The notes under the pieces: generated by a model
Database searches by the model: none
What the model saw: only the letters and a program-made list of their open reading frames with translations
What the model was told of the DNA's origin: nothing
Assembly: GCA_934457115.1 (NCBI GenBank)
Contig: CAKSHI010000004.1
Coordinates: 1-64,000, forward strand
Source of the DNA: an uncultured Eubacteriales bacterium
GTDB lineage: Bacteria > Bacillota > Clostridia > Oscillospirales > Acutalibacteraceae
Direction of reading: 5' to 3'
DNA: 64,000 nt
Made by a program: the position numbers and the translations under genes
Part shown: piece by piece, positions 1 through 8,524 of the stretch
Numbering within the stretch: position 1 is the stretch's first letter
Layout of the letters: every line of letters starts with the position of its first letter

Positions 1-39
1 TGAACCGTTTTCAAGCTCTCTTTTTTCGACAGCTTTATT

Positions 40-68
40 ATTCTATCATACTACCATTGCTTTGTCAA
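40..68 (-). promoter_or_regulatory. Strong leftward sigma-A promoter at window edge
   Basis: On the minus strand TTGACA (63-68) is followed after 17 bp by TAGAAT (40-45), a near-consensus housekeeping promoter. Transcription would leave the window on its left side. The early transcript contains a CTTGAAAA-type sequence of the kind often seen in Firmicutes rRNA leaders, so an rRNA operon beyond the edge is a reasonable but unproven guess. Confidence 0.6.
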
Positions 69-164
69 CACCTTTTTCAAAATTTTTTTAATATTCAATA
101 TTTAGGTCAAACTATTATTAATAGTATCTACTCTAAGGCCAAATTTCTAATAAGGAGGTACACT

Positions 165-269
165 TTGAAAAGCCATATAAACACTGAATTTTTAAAATCA
201 CTTTGGCAGCTAATCATTATATTACTTCTAAATATATTGGTTATTGTACTTGCCAAGAATATTTATTAG
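165..269 (+). CDS. 34-residue single-span membrane peptide
   Basis: A perfect ribosome site (AAGGAGGT, 152-159) sits five bases before a TTG start, giving a peptide with a short polar N-terminus (KSHINTEFLKSLWQ) followed by a strongly hydrophobic helix and a KNIY tail. This is a plausible one-span membrane peptide. The same reading frame is open further upstream, but only this start has a ribosome site. I do not recognise a family. It lies just before the lipoprotein gene, which has its own promoter. The call rests on the ribosome site and composition only. Confidence 0.5.
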   Translation: MKSHINTEFLKSLWQLIIILLLNILVIVLAKNIY

Positions 270-283
270 AAAGTCCTATACTA

Positions 284-312
284 TTGAATAAAGGAAAATT
301 TTCGTATATAAT
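284..312 (+). promoter_or_regulatory. Sigma-A promoter of the lipoprotein gene
   Basis: TTGAAT (284-289), 17 bp, TATAAT (307-312). It lies 33 bases before the TTG start of the lipoprotein gene, and no other gene fits it. Confidence 0.7.
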
Positions 313-344
313 AAGGTCAGCAACTAAAAATGGAGGTTCATGTT

Positions 345-893
345 TTGAAACAAAAATTAATTTTTAAGTATAGTAAAAAAGTTTTAGCACTCGCTTTATC
401 TTTATTAGGAATATTATCATTAGCTTCATGCGGAGCAGGTGATGTAGGGCGAGAGGGATATGTCTCAAGTGAGCAAGCAAGTCAATCAAGCGAACCCGTA
501 AACTACAAGCCTGCAAGTGAATATAGGCAAGATTTCGACGGTATGCTCGAGTGTATGAATGATAGGGGTTATATACAAGGTTCTCCTACTTTGATGGCTG
601 CCGACATAATTGGAGCTAAAAGAGGATATAGATATAAATATACTTTTGAAAATTCTGATATAAACATTGAATTTTACGAATACGATACAGCCAATCTAAA
701 TGATAAGGCAAAAAGTATTATTGACCAAATAAGCAGTGATAAGCACTTTAATATCCAAGACAACACCATCGACGCAGTATTATCCAATAATCACACTTGC
801 TTGATGATTTATAATTACTCAAAAGACGACGAGGCAAATTTAAATAGAGCATACGATGTTGAAAACCTGTTAAAAGAGTTTAAAACTTTATAG
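345..893 (+). CDS. Putative lipoprotein of unknown function
   Basis: A protein of about 182 residues. I chose the TTG at 345 because GGAGGT (332-337) lies seven bases upstream; the in-frame ATG at 330 overlaps that ribosome site. The N-terminus has lysines (KQKLIFKYSKK), a hydrophobic stretch and a lipobox LASC with the lipidated cysteine at residue 29, so it should be exported and anchored on the outer face of the membrane. A Ser/Gln-rich linker follows, then a small mixed domain with no motif I recognise. It is a single gene with its own promoter and a strong terminator behind it. Confidence 0.75.
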   Translation: MKQKLIFKYSKKVLALALSLLGILSLASCGAGDVGREGYVSSEQASQSSEPVNYKPASEYRQDFDGMLECMNDRGYIQGSPTLMAADIIGAKRGYRYKYTFENSDINIEFYEYDTANLNDKAKSIIDQISSDKHFNIQDNTIDAVLSNNHTCLMIYNYSKDDEANLNRAYDVENLLKEFKTL

Positions 894-899
894 TAGTTT

Positions 900-935
900 C
901 CCGATTGATATATAAAAATCAATCGGGATTTTGTT
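900..935 (+). terminator. Rho-independent terminator of lipoprotein gene
   Basis: A ten-base stem (CCCGATTGAT at 900-909 with its complement at 918-927) precedes a T-rich tract. A second A/T-only hairpin (946-965) followed by five T lies just behind it. Confidence 0.85.
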
Positions 936-1024
936 TTAATTTGTGCAAAACAAACATTTGTTTTGTTTTTCTCGGTTTTTTTATCGCATTATGAGTGTTG
1001 AAAACTTAAAAATAACATTAAAAT

Positions 1025-1051
1025 AACCGCATCTAATGATAAGATGCGGTT
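1025..1051 (-). terminator. Terminator of gyrA
   Basis: AACCGCATCT (1025-1034) pairs with AGATGCGGTT (1042-1051) around a seven-base loop, and a T-rich run follows in the leftward direction. It lies just after the gyrA stop. Confidence 0.75.
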
Positions 1052-1074
1052 ACTTTTATATTGTTATTTGCACT

Positions 1075-3543
1075 TTATTCTTCGTCTTTAACTTCTTGCT
1101 CTTCGTTTTCTTCGTGAGGTGCGTTTGCTATGGTAACTACCTTGTTGTTTTCGCCAATTCTCATAACCTTAACACCCTTGGACGGTCTTGCGCATTCTCT
1201 AATAGAGCTTGCTTGTATCCTTATAATAATTCCACTGTCTGAAATCATGATGATATCATCATTAATATCGACAACCATAATAGCAGCGACATCACCATAT
1301 CTCTCGACATGATAATTGATGACACCCTTTCCGCCTCTTGATTGAAGCCTATAATCATCTATAGGTGAAAGTCTTCCGTATCCTGTCTCAGAGACGGTCA
1401 ATACAAGGCCATTTTCCCTAGCAACAGACATGCCTACAATCATATCGTCATCGTTAATATTCATGGATTTAACGCCCCTTGCGGTACGTCCTACAGCTCT
1501 AACATCATTTTCGTTAAATCTTATAGCCTTACCCTTTTTGGTAGCTATGATAAGGTCCTCTTTGCCGGAAGTTATCTTTACCCAAGCAAGTTCGTCATTA
1601 TCATCTAGGTCTATTGCTATAAGTCCGCCTTTTCGCGCAGTATTATATGCACTTAAAAGGGTTCTCTTGATAATTCCCTTTCTTGTGACCATGACAAGAT
1701 AAGAATCATCGCCGAATTCTGGTACTCTAATCATAGATGTTACCTTTTCTTCGCCTTCGATAGGTATAATATTTGCAACATTCATGCCCTTAGATGTCCT
1801 TGAACCTTCGGGAATCTCATAGCATTTTACCTTATAAACCTTACCCATATTAGTAAAGAACATAACATAGTCGTGAGTATTTATGACAAACATTTCAGAT
1901 GCGACATCCTCTTCTCTTGTCGTCATACCCGTCACACCTCTGCCGCCTCTCTTTTGAGTGCGATAAGTGTCGACTTTTTGTCGTTTTACATAACCAAAGT
2001 TAGTTAGAGTCAATACGCACTCTTCTTTTGGGATAAGGTCTTCTATATCGACTTCGCCGCTTACGGCTAAAATTTCAGTTTTTCTTTCGTCACCGAATTT
2101 CCTCTTAATTTCGAGAATTTCAGTCTTGACGATTTCAAGAAGTCTGTCGTGACTTGAAAGAATATCCTTAAATTCAGCAATTTTTGCAAATAAGTTATTC
2201 AACTCGTCCTCGATTTTACCTCTTTCAAGACCAGTCAATCTTCCAAGCGGCATTTGTACTATAGCTTGAGTTTGAATGTCGTCCAAACCAAAACGTTCTG
2301 AAAGTCTGCTCTTACCTTCAGGGATGGATTTTGAAGAGCGTAATATCTCGATAACTTCGTCTATATTATCAAGAGCTGTTTTTAAACCTTCTAAGATATG
2401 TGCTCTTTCTTCTGCTTTTCTTAAATCAAATTCTGTCCTTCTTCTTACAACATCAACTTGGAAGTCAATATAATGCTCAAGCATTTGCTTTAATGTCAAA
2501 ATTTTAGGTACACCATTAACGATAGCAAGCATTATTACACCAAAAGTTGTTTGCATTTGAGTGTAGGTATATAGATGATTTAAAACTATTTGAGGGGATG
2601 CATCTCTTTTAATATCTATTTCTATATGCATACCATTTCTATCTGAATGGTCGTCTATATTGGAGATGCCCTCTATCCTTTTGTCTTTAACCATATCGGC
2701 AATGCTTTCAATAAGTCTTGCCTTGTTTACTTGATATGGAAGTTCAGTTACAACAATCTTAAACCTGCCGTTTTTTTCTTCGACAATTTCAGCGCAGGCT
2801 CTTACAATAATTTTTCCTCGGCCTGTCGCATACGCAGCTCTTATACCACTGCGCCCCATAATTTTTGCGCCCGTAGGGAAGTCAGGCCCCTTGATATACT
2901 GCATTAAATCCTCAAGATTTAAATCAGGGTTATCGATAAGCGCACAAATCGCATCGATTACCTCGCTTAGATTGTGCGGCGGGATATTCGTCGCCATACC
3001 AACTGCAATACCCGTCGACCCATTTACCAAAAGGTTTGGGAATCTTGACGGCAATACGGTTGGTTCTTTTAATCTATCGTCATAGTTTGGGATAAAGTCA
3101 ACGGTATCCTTGTCGATATCAGTCAGCATATCGACAGCCATTTTACTCATTCTGGCTTCAGTATAACGATAAGCAGCAGGCGGGTCACCATCGATGGAAC
3201 CAAAGTTACCGTGGCCGTCTACCAACATATATCTCATTGAGAAGTCCTGCGCTAAACGCACCAAAGCATCGTAAACGGAAGCATCGCCGTGAGGGTGATA
3301 TCTTCCAAGCACTGAACCTACGGTATCAGCGCACTTTCTATAGGCCTTGTCCGGCCCTAAATTATTTTCAAAAAGGGTGTATAATATTCTTCTATGTACA
3401 GGCTTTAAGCCGTCCCTTACATCGGGGAGAGCTCTTGATACTATAACTGACATCGAATAGTCCAAGAATGATTTTTTCATTTCTTTTTCGATATCGACAT
3501 TCATTACCCTTTGATTATTTATATTTATTTCATCGGTATTCAC
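1075..3543 (-). CDS. gyrA: DNA gyrase subunit A
   Basis: The breakage-reunion subunit of the A2B2 type II topoisomerase that introduces negative supercoils. At 822 residues it is full length. The active-site tyrosine is Y127 in AAYRYTEAR, the quinolone pocket reads HPHGDASVYDA, and the gyrase-specific GyrA box is present as QKRGGRG, followed by the six-bladed C-terminal DNA-wrapping domain and an acidic tail (EENEEQEVKDEE). The position equivalent to E. coli Ser83 is alanine (A88), as in mycobacteria. It lies downstream of gyrB with a YcxB-like gene between them, in the usual clostridial origin order. Confidence 0.98.
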   Translation of the reverse strand: MNTDEININNQRVMNVDIEKEMKKSFLDYSMSVIVSRALPDVRDGLKPVHRRILYTLFENNLGPDKAYRKCADTVGSVLGRYHPHGDASVYDALVRLAQDFSMRYMLVDGHGNFGSIDGDPPAAYRYTEARMSKMAVDMLTDIDKDTVDFIPNYDDRLKEPTVLPSRFPNLLVNGSTGIAVGMATNIPPHNLSEVIDAICALIDNPDLNLEDLMQYIKGPDFPTGAKIMGRSGIRAAYATGRGKIIVRACAEIVEEKNGRFKIVVTELPYQVNKARLIESIADMVKDKRIEGISNIDDHSDRNGMHIEIDIKRDASPQIVLNHLYTYTQMQTTFGVIMLAIVNGVPKILTLKQMLEHYIDFQVDVVRRRTEFDLRKAEERAHILEGLKTALDNIDEVIEILRSSKSIPEGKSRLSERFGLDDIQTQAIVQMPLGRLTGLERGKIEDELNNLFAKIAEFKDILSSHDRLLEIVKTEILEIKRKFGDERKTEILAVSGEVDIEDLIPKEECVLTLTNFGYVKRQKVDTYRTQKRGGRGVTGMTTREEDVASEMFVINTHDYVMFFTNMGKVYKVKCYEIPEGSRTSKGMNVANIIPIEGEEKVTSMIRVPEFGDDSYLVMVTRKGIIKRTLLSAYNTARKGGLIAIDLDDNDELAWVKITSGKEDLIIATKKGKAIRFNENDVRAVGRTARGVKSMNINDDDMIVGMSVARENGLVLTVSETGYGRLSPIDDYRLQSRGGKGVINYHVERYGDVAAIMVVDINDDIIMISDSGIIIRIQASSIRECARPSKGVKVMRIGENNKVVTIANAPHEENEEQEVKDEE

Positions 3544-3614
3544 TAAAACACCCCTCTATTTCAAATCACAATTTTTGCAATACTCTTTTGTCTAAACCAA
3601 AAGACCCCAAGCTT

Positions 3615-4319
3615 TTAATTACTTCTTGGTTCTGTCCCAGCAGTGAGGATTGCTTGAACGTCTGCAAGAACATCGGGTTCTATAGTTCTTATTGGTATTG
3701 CAAGCATTTCACCTTTTTCAGGAATAACTATAAACAAATTCTCGAATTCTTGAAATTCACTTGTACCGTCAAGAGGAATTTCCCTTTCAACTCCGTTTTT
3801 GCCTATAACGAGGTTATCAGGATATATTTCGACATACATATGCTCTTTTGGAGCAATTTCTCTTGCAGTGTTTTGCATAATTATATTTGGCACAACATTA
3901 ATTGCAATGGCGAAGCTTATTGATATGGCTGCAAGTATTAGGTTTGCTAGGTTATAACTTGTGGTATAAAGCACCAAAAATACAACTCCAAGCAACGCCA
4001 TAATAACAGTCTTTATGACAATGCCTCTACCTTTAACCTTGCTTCCCGAAATTAATTTCAGGCAAGATAAAACCTCTTCGTATTTTAATGAATACTCGAG
4101 TTTTATGCCCGGCTGTTGCTCCTCATAAATCAACACGTCGTCATCCGGAACAATCTCGGATTCAGACCCGTCCCATAGAGGGTTATCCTCCATATCCTCA
4201 GGCGTGGGAATATTTTGCACGACCTTATGTTGGCATCGTCGAACTTCGTCGGTGTTACCTTCATTTTGAATTTCTTCCTTTGACAAGTGGTCTAAGGATT
4301 TATTCTCGTAATTTTTCAT
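3615..4319 (-). CDS. YcxB-like two-span membrane protein
   Basis: A 234-residue protein. Residues 1-75 are polar and acidic (for example SESEIVPDDDVLIYEEQQ) and probably disordered. Two adjacent hydrophobic helices follow at about residues 104-146, then a soluble C-terminal beta-rich stretch (YVEIYPDNLVIG ... FENLFIVIPEKGEMLAIPIR). This two-helix plus PH-like tail layout matches the YcxB-like C-terminal family, whose role is unknown. It sits between gyrB and gyrA, probably co-transcribed. The acidic N-terminal extension is longer than in typical YcxB proteins. The family assignment comes from pattern memory only. Confidence 0.7.
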   Translation of the reverse strand: MKNYENKSLDHLSKEEIQNEGNTDEVRRCQHKVVQNIPTPEDMEDNPLWDGSESEIVPDDDVLIYEEQQPGIKLEYSLKYEEVLSCLKLISGSKVKGRGIVIKTVIMALLGVVFLVLYTTSYNLANLILAAISISFAIAINVVPNIIMQNTAREIAPKEHMYVEIYPDNLVIGKNGVEREIPLDGTSEFQEFENLFIVIPEKGEMLAIPIRTIEPDVLADVQAILTAGTEPRSN

Positions 4320-4365
4320 TGTTTACTCCTTAATTAAATCAAATTTATAAATTTCGTCTAAAGAC

Positions 4366-6309
4366 TTAGACGTCAAGATTTTGCACATATTTTGCGTTTG
4401 TTTCTATAAATAATCTTCTTGGTTCAACCTTGTCTCCCATTAATATTGTAAAGACTTCATCGGCTGCCGCTGCATCCTCAAGACCGATTTTAATCATAGT
4501 TCTTCTTTCGGGGTCCATGGTTGTTTCCCAAAGTTGTTCAGAGTCCATTTCACCCAAACCTTTATAACGCTGGATATCCGCATTTCCGCCGATTTCCTCT
4601 AAAATTTTATCTCTTTGCTCGTCAGAATAAGCGTAGTAATGATTTTTCTTGGATTTAGTAATCCTATAAAGTGGCGGTTGAGCTATGTATATGTTGCCGT
4701 TTTCGACTAGAGGACGCATAAATCTAAAGAAAAATGTCAAAAGCAATGTCCTAATGTGAGAGCCGTCGACATCGGCATCGGCCATGATTATAACCTTGCC
4801 GTATCTTAATTTTTCGATGTTAAACTCATCGCCTATTCCGCAACCTAGGGCTGTGATGACAGGCATCAATTTATCGTTACCGTAAACCCTGTCAAGCCTT
4901 GCCTTTTCTACGTTTAACATCTTACCCCAAAGAGGAAGTATAGCTTGAAATTTCCTATCTCTTCCACCTTTGGCGGATCCTCCCGCAGAATCTCCCTCGA
5001 CGATATATATTTCAGTTTCTTCGGGATTTTTTGATTGGCAGTCTGCCAATTTTCCGGGAAGTGCCGCAGATTCAAGAGCTGACTTTCTTCTAACCATGTC
5101 TCTTGCTTTTTTAGCAGCTTCTCTTGCTCTTGAAGCAGCTAATGCTTTTTCAAATATAGCCTTTGCCGTCGACGGATTTTCTTCTAAGTAAGTTTTTAAT
5201 TTATCGCTTACAAGGTTGTCGACCAAAGTTCTTATCGATGTATTGCCAAGTTTTGCTTTGGTTTGTCCCTCGAATTGAGCCTCTTTAAGCTTTACACTTA
5301 TTATGACGGTCAAGCCTTCTCTTAGGTCCTCGCCGGAGAAATTCTTGTCGTTCTCTTTTAATATATTATATTTTCTTGCATAGTCATTCATTACTCGAGT
5401 CAATGCACGCTTAAATCCCTCTTCGTGAGTACCGCCGTCAGTTGTGTGAATATTATTTGCAAATGACAATATCAAATCATTATAACTGTCGTTGTACTGC
5501 ATAGCGATTTCAGCATATGCCGAACCGTCTTCCAATGACTTTGAAAAGTGAATTACATCCTTATGGATTACATCCAATGCTCTCTTTTGATGTATGTATT
5601 CAACAAAACTCGAAACTCCGCCTTCATATAGGAAGTTGTTCTTTATGATATTTTCAGGATCTCTTTCATCACTAAGTTCTATGTGAATGCCCGCATTAAG
5701 GAATGCTTGTTCTCTAAGTCTTGTTTCCAATATGGAATAGTCATATTGGGTAGTTTCGCTAAAAATAAGAGGGTCTGCCTTAAATGTAACTTCAGTACCT
5801 TTTTCGGTTGTATCCCCAATAATTTCAAGCTCGGTCGTTTGATTTCCCCTTGAAAACCTTTGCCTATATATGTGCTCTCCGTCACAAACTTTAACTTCGA
5901 GCCATTCTGACAATGCATTAACAACCGAAGCACCCACGCCGTGAAGTCCGCCGGAAACTTTATATCCGCCGCCGCCGAATTTTCCTCCTGCGTGAAGAAT
6001 TGTAAATACAACTGTAACCGCAGGGATACCCATTTTATGGTGTTTTCCGACCGGGATACCTCTTCCGTTGTCTATTACTTTTATAATATCGCCAGGAAGA
6101 ATCTTAACGTCGATTTTGTCGCAATATCCTGCCAATGCTTCATCGATTGCATTATCTACTATTTCATACACAAGATGGTGAAGTCCTCTTGGTCCTGTCG
6201 AGCCGATATACATACCCGGCCTTTTTCTTACGGCCTCAAGCCCTTCAAGTACTTGTATTTCATCAGCTCCATATTCTTGATTTGTCTGAGTTATCTCAGT
6301 ATTTTCCAA
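4366..6309 (-). CDS. gyrB: DNA gyrase subunit B
   Basis: The ATPase subunit of gyrase, 647 residues, the usual Gram-positive length without the enterobacterial insert. GHKL ATPase motifs are present: EIVDNAIDEALAGYC, DNGRGIPVG and GGLHGVGASVVNALS. The TOPRIM motifs EGDSAGGSAKGGRDR and MADADVDGSHIRTLLL carry the magnesium-binding acidic residues, and the C-terminus contains QRYKGLGEM. It lies upstream of the YcxB-like gene and gyrA and downstream of the zinc-ribbon gene in the leftward block. Confidence 0.98.
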   Translation of the reverse strand: MENTEITQTNQEYGADEIQVLEGLEAVRKRPGMYIGSTGPRGLHHLVYEIVDNAIDEALAGYCDKIDVKILPGDIIKVIDNGRGIPVGKHHKMGIPAVTVVFTILHAGGKFGGGGYKVSGGLHGVGASVVNALSEWLEVKVCDGEHIYRQRFSRGNQTTELEIIGDTTEKGTEVTFKADPLIFSETTQYDYSILETRLREQAFLNAGIHIELSDERDPENIIKNNFLYEGGVSSFVEYIHQKRALDVIHKDVIHFSKSLEDGSAYAEIAMQYNDSYNDLILSFANNIHTTDGGTHEEGFKRALTRVMNDYARKYNILKENDKNFSGEDLREGLTVIISVKLKEAQFEGQTKAKLGNTSIRTLVDNLVSDKLKTYLEENPSTAKAIFEKALAASRAREAAKKARDMVRRKSALESAALPGKLADCQSKNPEETEIYIVEGDSAGGSAKGGRDRKFQAILPLWGKMLNVEKARLDRVYGNDKLMPVITALGCGIGDEFNIEKLRYGKVIIMADADVDGSHIRTLLLTFFFRFMRPLVENGNIYIAQPPLYRITKSKKNHYYAYSDEQRDKILEEIGGNADIQRYKGLGEMDSEQLWETTMDPERRTMIKIGLEDAAAADEVFTILMGDKVEPRRLFIETNAKYVQNLDV

Positions 6310-6347
6310 GGTTAGCCCTCCAATTTCTAAAAATACTTTTTTGTGTT

Positions 6348-6869
6348 TTAATTTTCCTTATTTTTGCCGTCATCATTGAATTGTTTGTTAAACGATAATG
6401 GTATTTCTCTTGTCTTAAAAGACGAATCGATCGTTTCCTTGTTGTTTGAATAAAATTCTAAGGAGTTTATCTTTTTTCTATCGTTAGCTTTTTTATTGAT
6501 GGGTGAAAAACACACTGTTTGTTCGTTTGATACACTGCCCTTTTGATATTCATTTACTTTAGTTTGTTTGCATGGTACCAATACCATATCGAACGGAACC
6601 ATGATGTAAAAATACAAAAAGGGAAGAAATACCGCAACTGCCTCCAAGAGACTTTTTGATGGTGTAAATATTACAAGTATAACTAATATAGCTAAGGCTA
6701 CAATTTCACATATCCATGATCTTTTATACATTGATTTTTCAAAAGTAACCTTTGAATTTTTGTTACAAGCCGAGCAATAGTATTCGCCATGACTTTTTAA
6801 TACAAAACTTTCAAAGAAGTTTAACGGTTTTCCGCAATAAGGACATCTTGGAAGCTCCAATTTTCTCAT
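6348..6869 (-). CDS. Zinc-ribbon membrane protein
   Basis: A 173-residue protein with an N-terminal zinc ribbon: CPYCGK and, about 20 residues later, CSACNK. Two hydrophobic segments follow at about residues 53-93, then a polar tail with no recognised domain. The CxxC-about-20-CxxC spacing recalls small clostridial zinc-ribbon proteins. Its start codon overlaps the remB stop (ATGA), so the two are translationally coupled and part of the dnaA-to-gyrA leftward block. Its function is unknown; a membrane-tethered zinc protein is all the sequence supports. Confidence 0.75.
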   Translation of the reverse strand: MRKLELPRCPYCGKPLNFFESFVLKSHGEYYCSACNKNSKVTFEKSMYKRSWICEIVALAILVILVIFTPSKSLLEAVAVFLPFLYFYIMVPFDMVLVPCKQTKVNEYQKGSVSNEQTVCFSPINKKANDRKKINSLEFYSNNKETIDSSFKTREIPLSFNKQFNDDGKNKEN

Positions 6870-7135
6870 TTAATCACCTCTTCAAGCTTTATCGCTGACC
6901 TTTTGCAAAGTGTCGCTGAGGACACTTGATTTATATAAACTTTATTTTTTCCATTATTTTCGCAAACTACAAATGATTTAGGCAACTCATATGAAACATT
7001 TATCACTTCACCATTTTGTTCTGCTTTTTTTAGATATTCACGTGTTGTTTTGTTTACAGTGGATTTATCAAGATCAAATATTCCAATGATGTCGTCCGTT
7101 CTTACGACTACATCATTGCCCAAATGAAGATACAT
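6866..7135 (-). CDS. remB: RemB-family (DUF370) regulator
   Basis: An 89-residue protein with the typical start MYLHLGNDVVVRTDDIIGIF and DLDKSTVNKTTREYL, as in the RemA/RemB (YaaB) family that sits between recF and gyrB in many Bacillota. RemA, the better studied member, binds DNA and activates matrix genes in Bacillus; the job of RemB itself is less clear. Position and sequence agree, so the family call is firm while the function in this organism is inferred. Confidence 0.9.
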   Translation of the reverse strand: MYLHLGNDVVVRTDDIIGIFDLDKSTVNKTTREYLKKAEQNGEVINVSYELPKSFVVCENNGKNKVYINQVSSATLCKRSAIKLEEVIK

Positions 7136-7194
7136 ATCGGCTCCCTCATAACTGTTAATACTTTTTTAAACTCAACTAATGCGGCGGTGATACA

Positions 7195-8298
7195 TTAAAT
7201 TTTTCTTATTTTTCCGCCGTTTATCTCAAATTTTTGAGGTTCATCAAGGTCAATAATTTCAGACATTTCGCAGCAAGTTATAAAAACCTGCCAGTCCTTA
7301 ATAGATGATATGAGATATTTTTGACGTTTTAAATCCAATTCACTCATAACATCATCAAGCAAAATTATAGGTTTTTGACCCGTTTGTTCCATCACGATTT
7401 CCGCCTCGGCAAGCTTTAGCGCTAAGACACAAGAGCGCTGTTGACCTTGTGAAGCAAAGGATTTCGCATTGAGATTATTTACTTTAAAGCAAAGGTCATC
7501 TCTATGCGCTCCAACGCTTGTATATCCAAGGATTAAATCCTCATTTCTTGAGTTTTGAAGTTTCTCTAAAAATACCTTTTTAATCTCTTCAACTTCTATT
7601 ATATCATTTTTTTGAAGATTTGACTTATAAAAAACCGAAAAATTTTCTTTTCCATCTGAAATTCCGCTGTAAAATCGTTCCGCTTTGCTTTTTACAAGCT
7701 CTATATATTCAATTCTTTCCTTTACAATGGCAGCGCCGTAGAAAGAGAGATTTTCATCCCATACATCAAGCGTATCGATAAGACTTCCCCTATTTTTAAT
7801 TTCTTTTAAAAGCCTATTTCTTTGATTTAGAATGTGATTATATTTTAAAACAGCCGAACAATAGGCAGGTTTTATTTGACAAAGAGCAGAATCTATAAAC
7901 CTTCTGCGTCCTGCGGGACCGTCTTTTACCAAAGAAAGGTGATTTGGCGAAAACACCACTGCACAAAAAGACCCTACAAGAGACGCCGCTGATTTTTTCT
8001 CTACTTTGTTAAGAGTCACCCGCCTTCTTTTCCCTTCAATCACAATCGAAGCGGTTTGATTTCTCCCGCAAGAAAAGAACTCCATATCAAGTTTTGCAAA
8101 ATCACTGCCAAACTTAATAAGTTCTGCATCTTTTGCAGATCTAAATGATCTCCCGCCTGTAAAAAGCCATATTGCCTCTATTAAATTAGTCTTTCCTTGA
8201 GCATTGTCACCATATATTATATTTATGTTTTCGCCCGGGGTAAAGCGTTCGATGTCGAAATTCCTATAATTTTTTAAATCAATGCTCAAAGCCCTCAC
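7195..8298 (-). CDS. recF: DNA replication and repair protein RecF
   Basis: An SMC-like ATPase that helps load RecA at single-strand gaps. It has 367 residues, the usual length. Visible motifs are Walker A GDNAQGKTNL, the signature region SFASQGQQRSCVLALKLAEA, and Walker B with D-loop IILLDDVMSELD. The start is GTG at 8298, and its first four bases overlap the stop of the upstream S4 gene (GTGA), indicating coupled translation. It belongs to the dnaN-S4-recF-remB-gyrB cluster. Confidence 0.97.
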   Translation of the reverse strand: MRALSIDLKNYRNFDIERFTPGENINIIYGDNAQGKTNLIEAIWLFTGGRSFRSAKDAELIKFGSDFAKLDMEFFSCGRNQTASIVIEGKRRRVTLNKVEKKSAASLVGSFCAVVFSPNHLSLVKDGPAGRRRFIDSALCQIKPAYCSAVLKYNHILNQRNRLLKEIKNRGSLIDTLDVWDENLSFYGAAIVKERIEYIELVKSKAERFYSGISDGKENFSVFYKSNLQKNDIIEVEEIKKVFLEKLQNSRNEDLILGYTSVGAHRDDLCFKVNNLNAKSFASQGQQRSCVLALKLAEAEIVMEQTGQKPIILLDDVMSELDLKRQKYLISSIKDWQVFITCCEMSEIIDLDEPQKFEINGGKIRKI

Positions 8299-8513
8299 TT
8301 TACGAGCACCTCATATAGGGTGTCACCACACACAACCCTATCTCCATCGTGAAGTTTTTTCCCTCTCATTAGGCAAATTTCATCATTGACCAATACTTGA
8401 GAGTTCTTAATCATTATTTTTGCTTGTCCTCCCGTCACTGCGGCGCCGGCAAGCTTTAAGAATGAGTCTAATTTTATAAATTCCGAATTAATTTCAATTT
8501 TCTTTGTTTGCAT
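8295..8513 (-). CDS. yaaA: S4-domain RNA-binding protein (YaaA/RlbA type)
   Basis: A 72-residue protein that is essentially one S4 RNA-binding fold: FIKLDSFLKLAGAAVTGG ... QVLVNDE ... GKKLHDGDRV. This small S4 protein between dnaN and recF is conserved across Bacillota and has been linked to ribosome assembly. It lies 11 bases from dnaN and overlaps recF by four bases. Confidence 0.92.
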   Translation of the reverse strand: MQTKKIEINSEFIKLDSFLKLAGAAVTGGQAKIMIKNSQVLVNDEICLMRGKKLHDGDRVVCGDTLYEVLVK

Positions 8514-8524
8514 ATTGGAACCTC

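Noticed and set aside
5679..6011. Leftward 110-codon frame inside gyrB
   Set aside because: A shadow frame within the same strand of a clear full-length gyrB.
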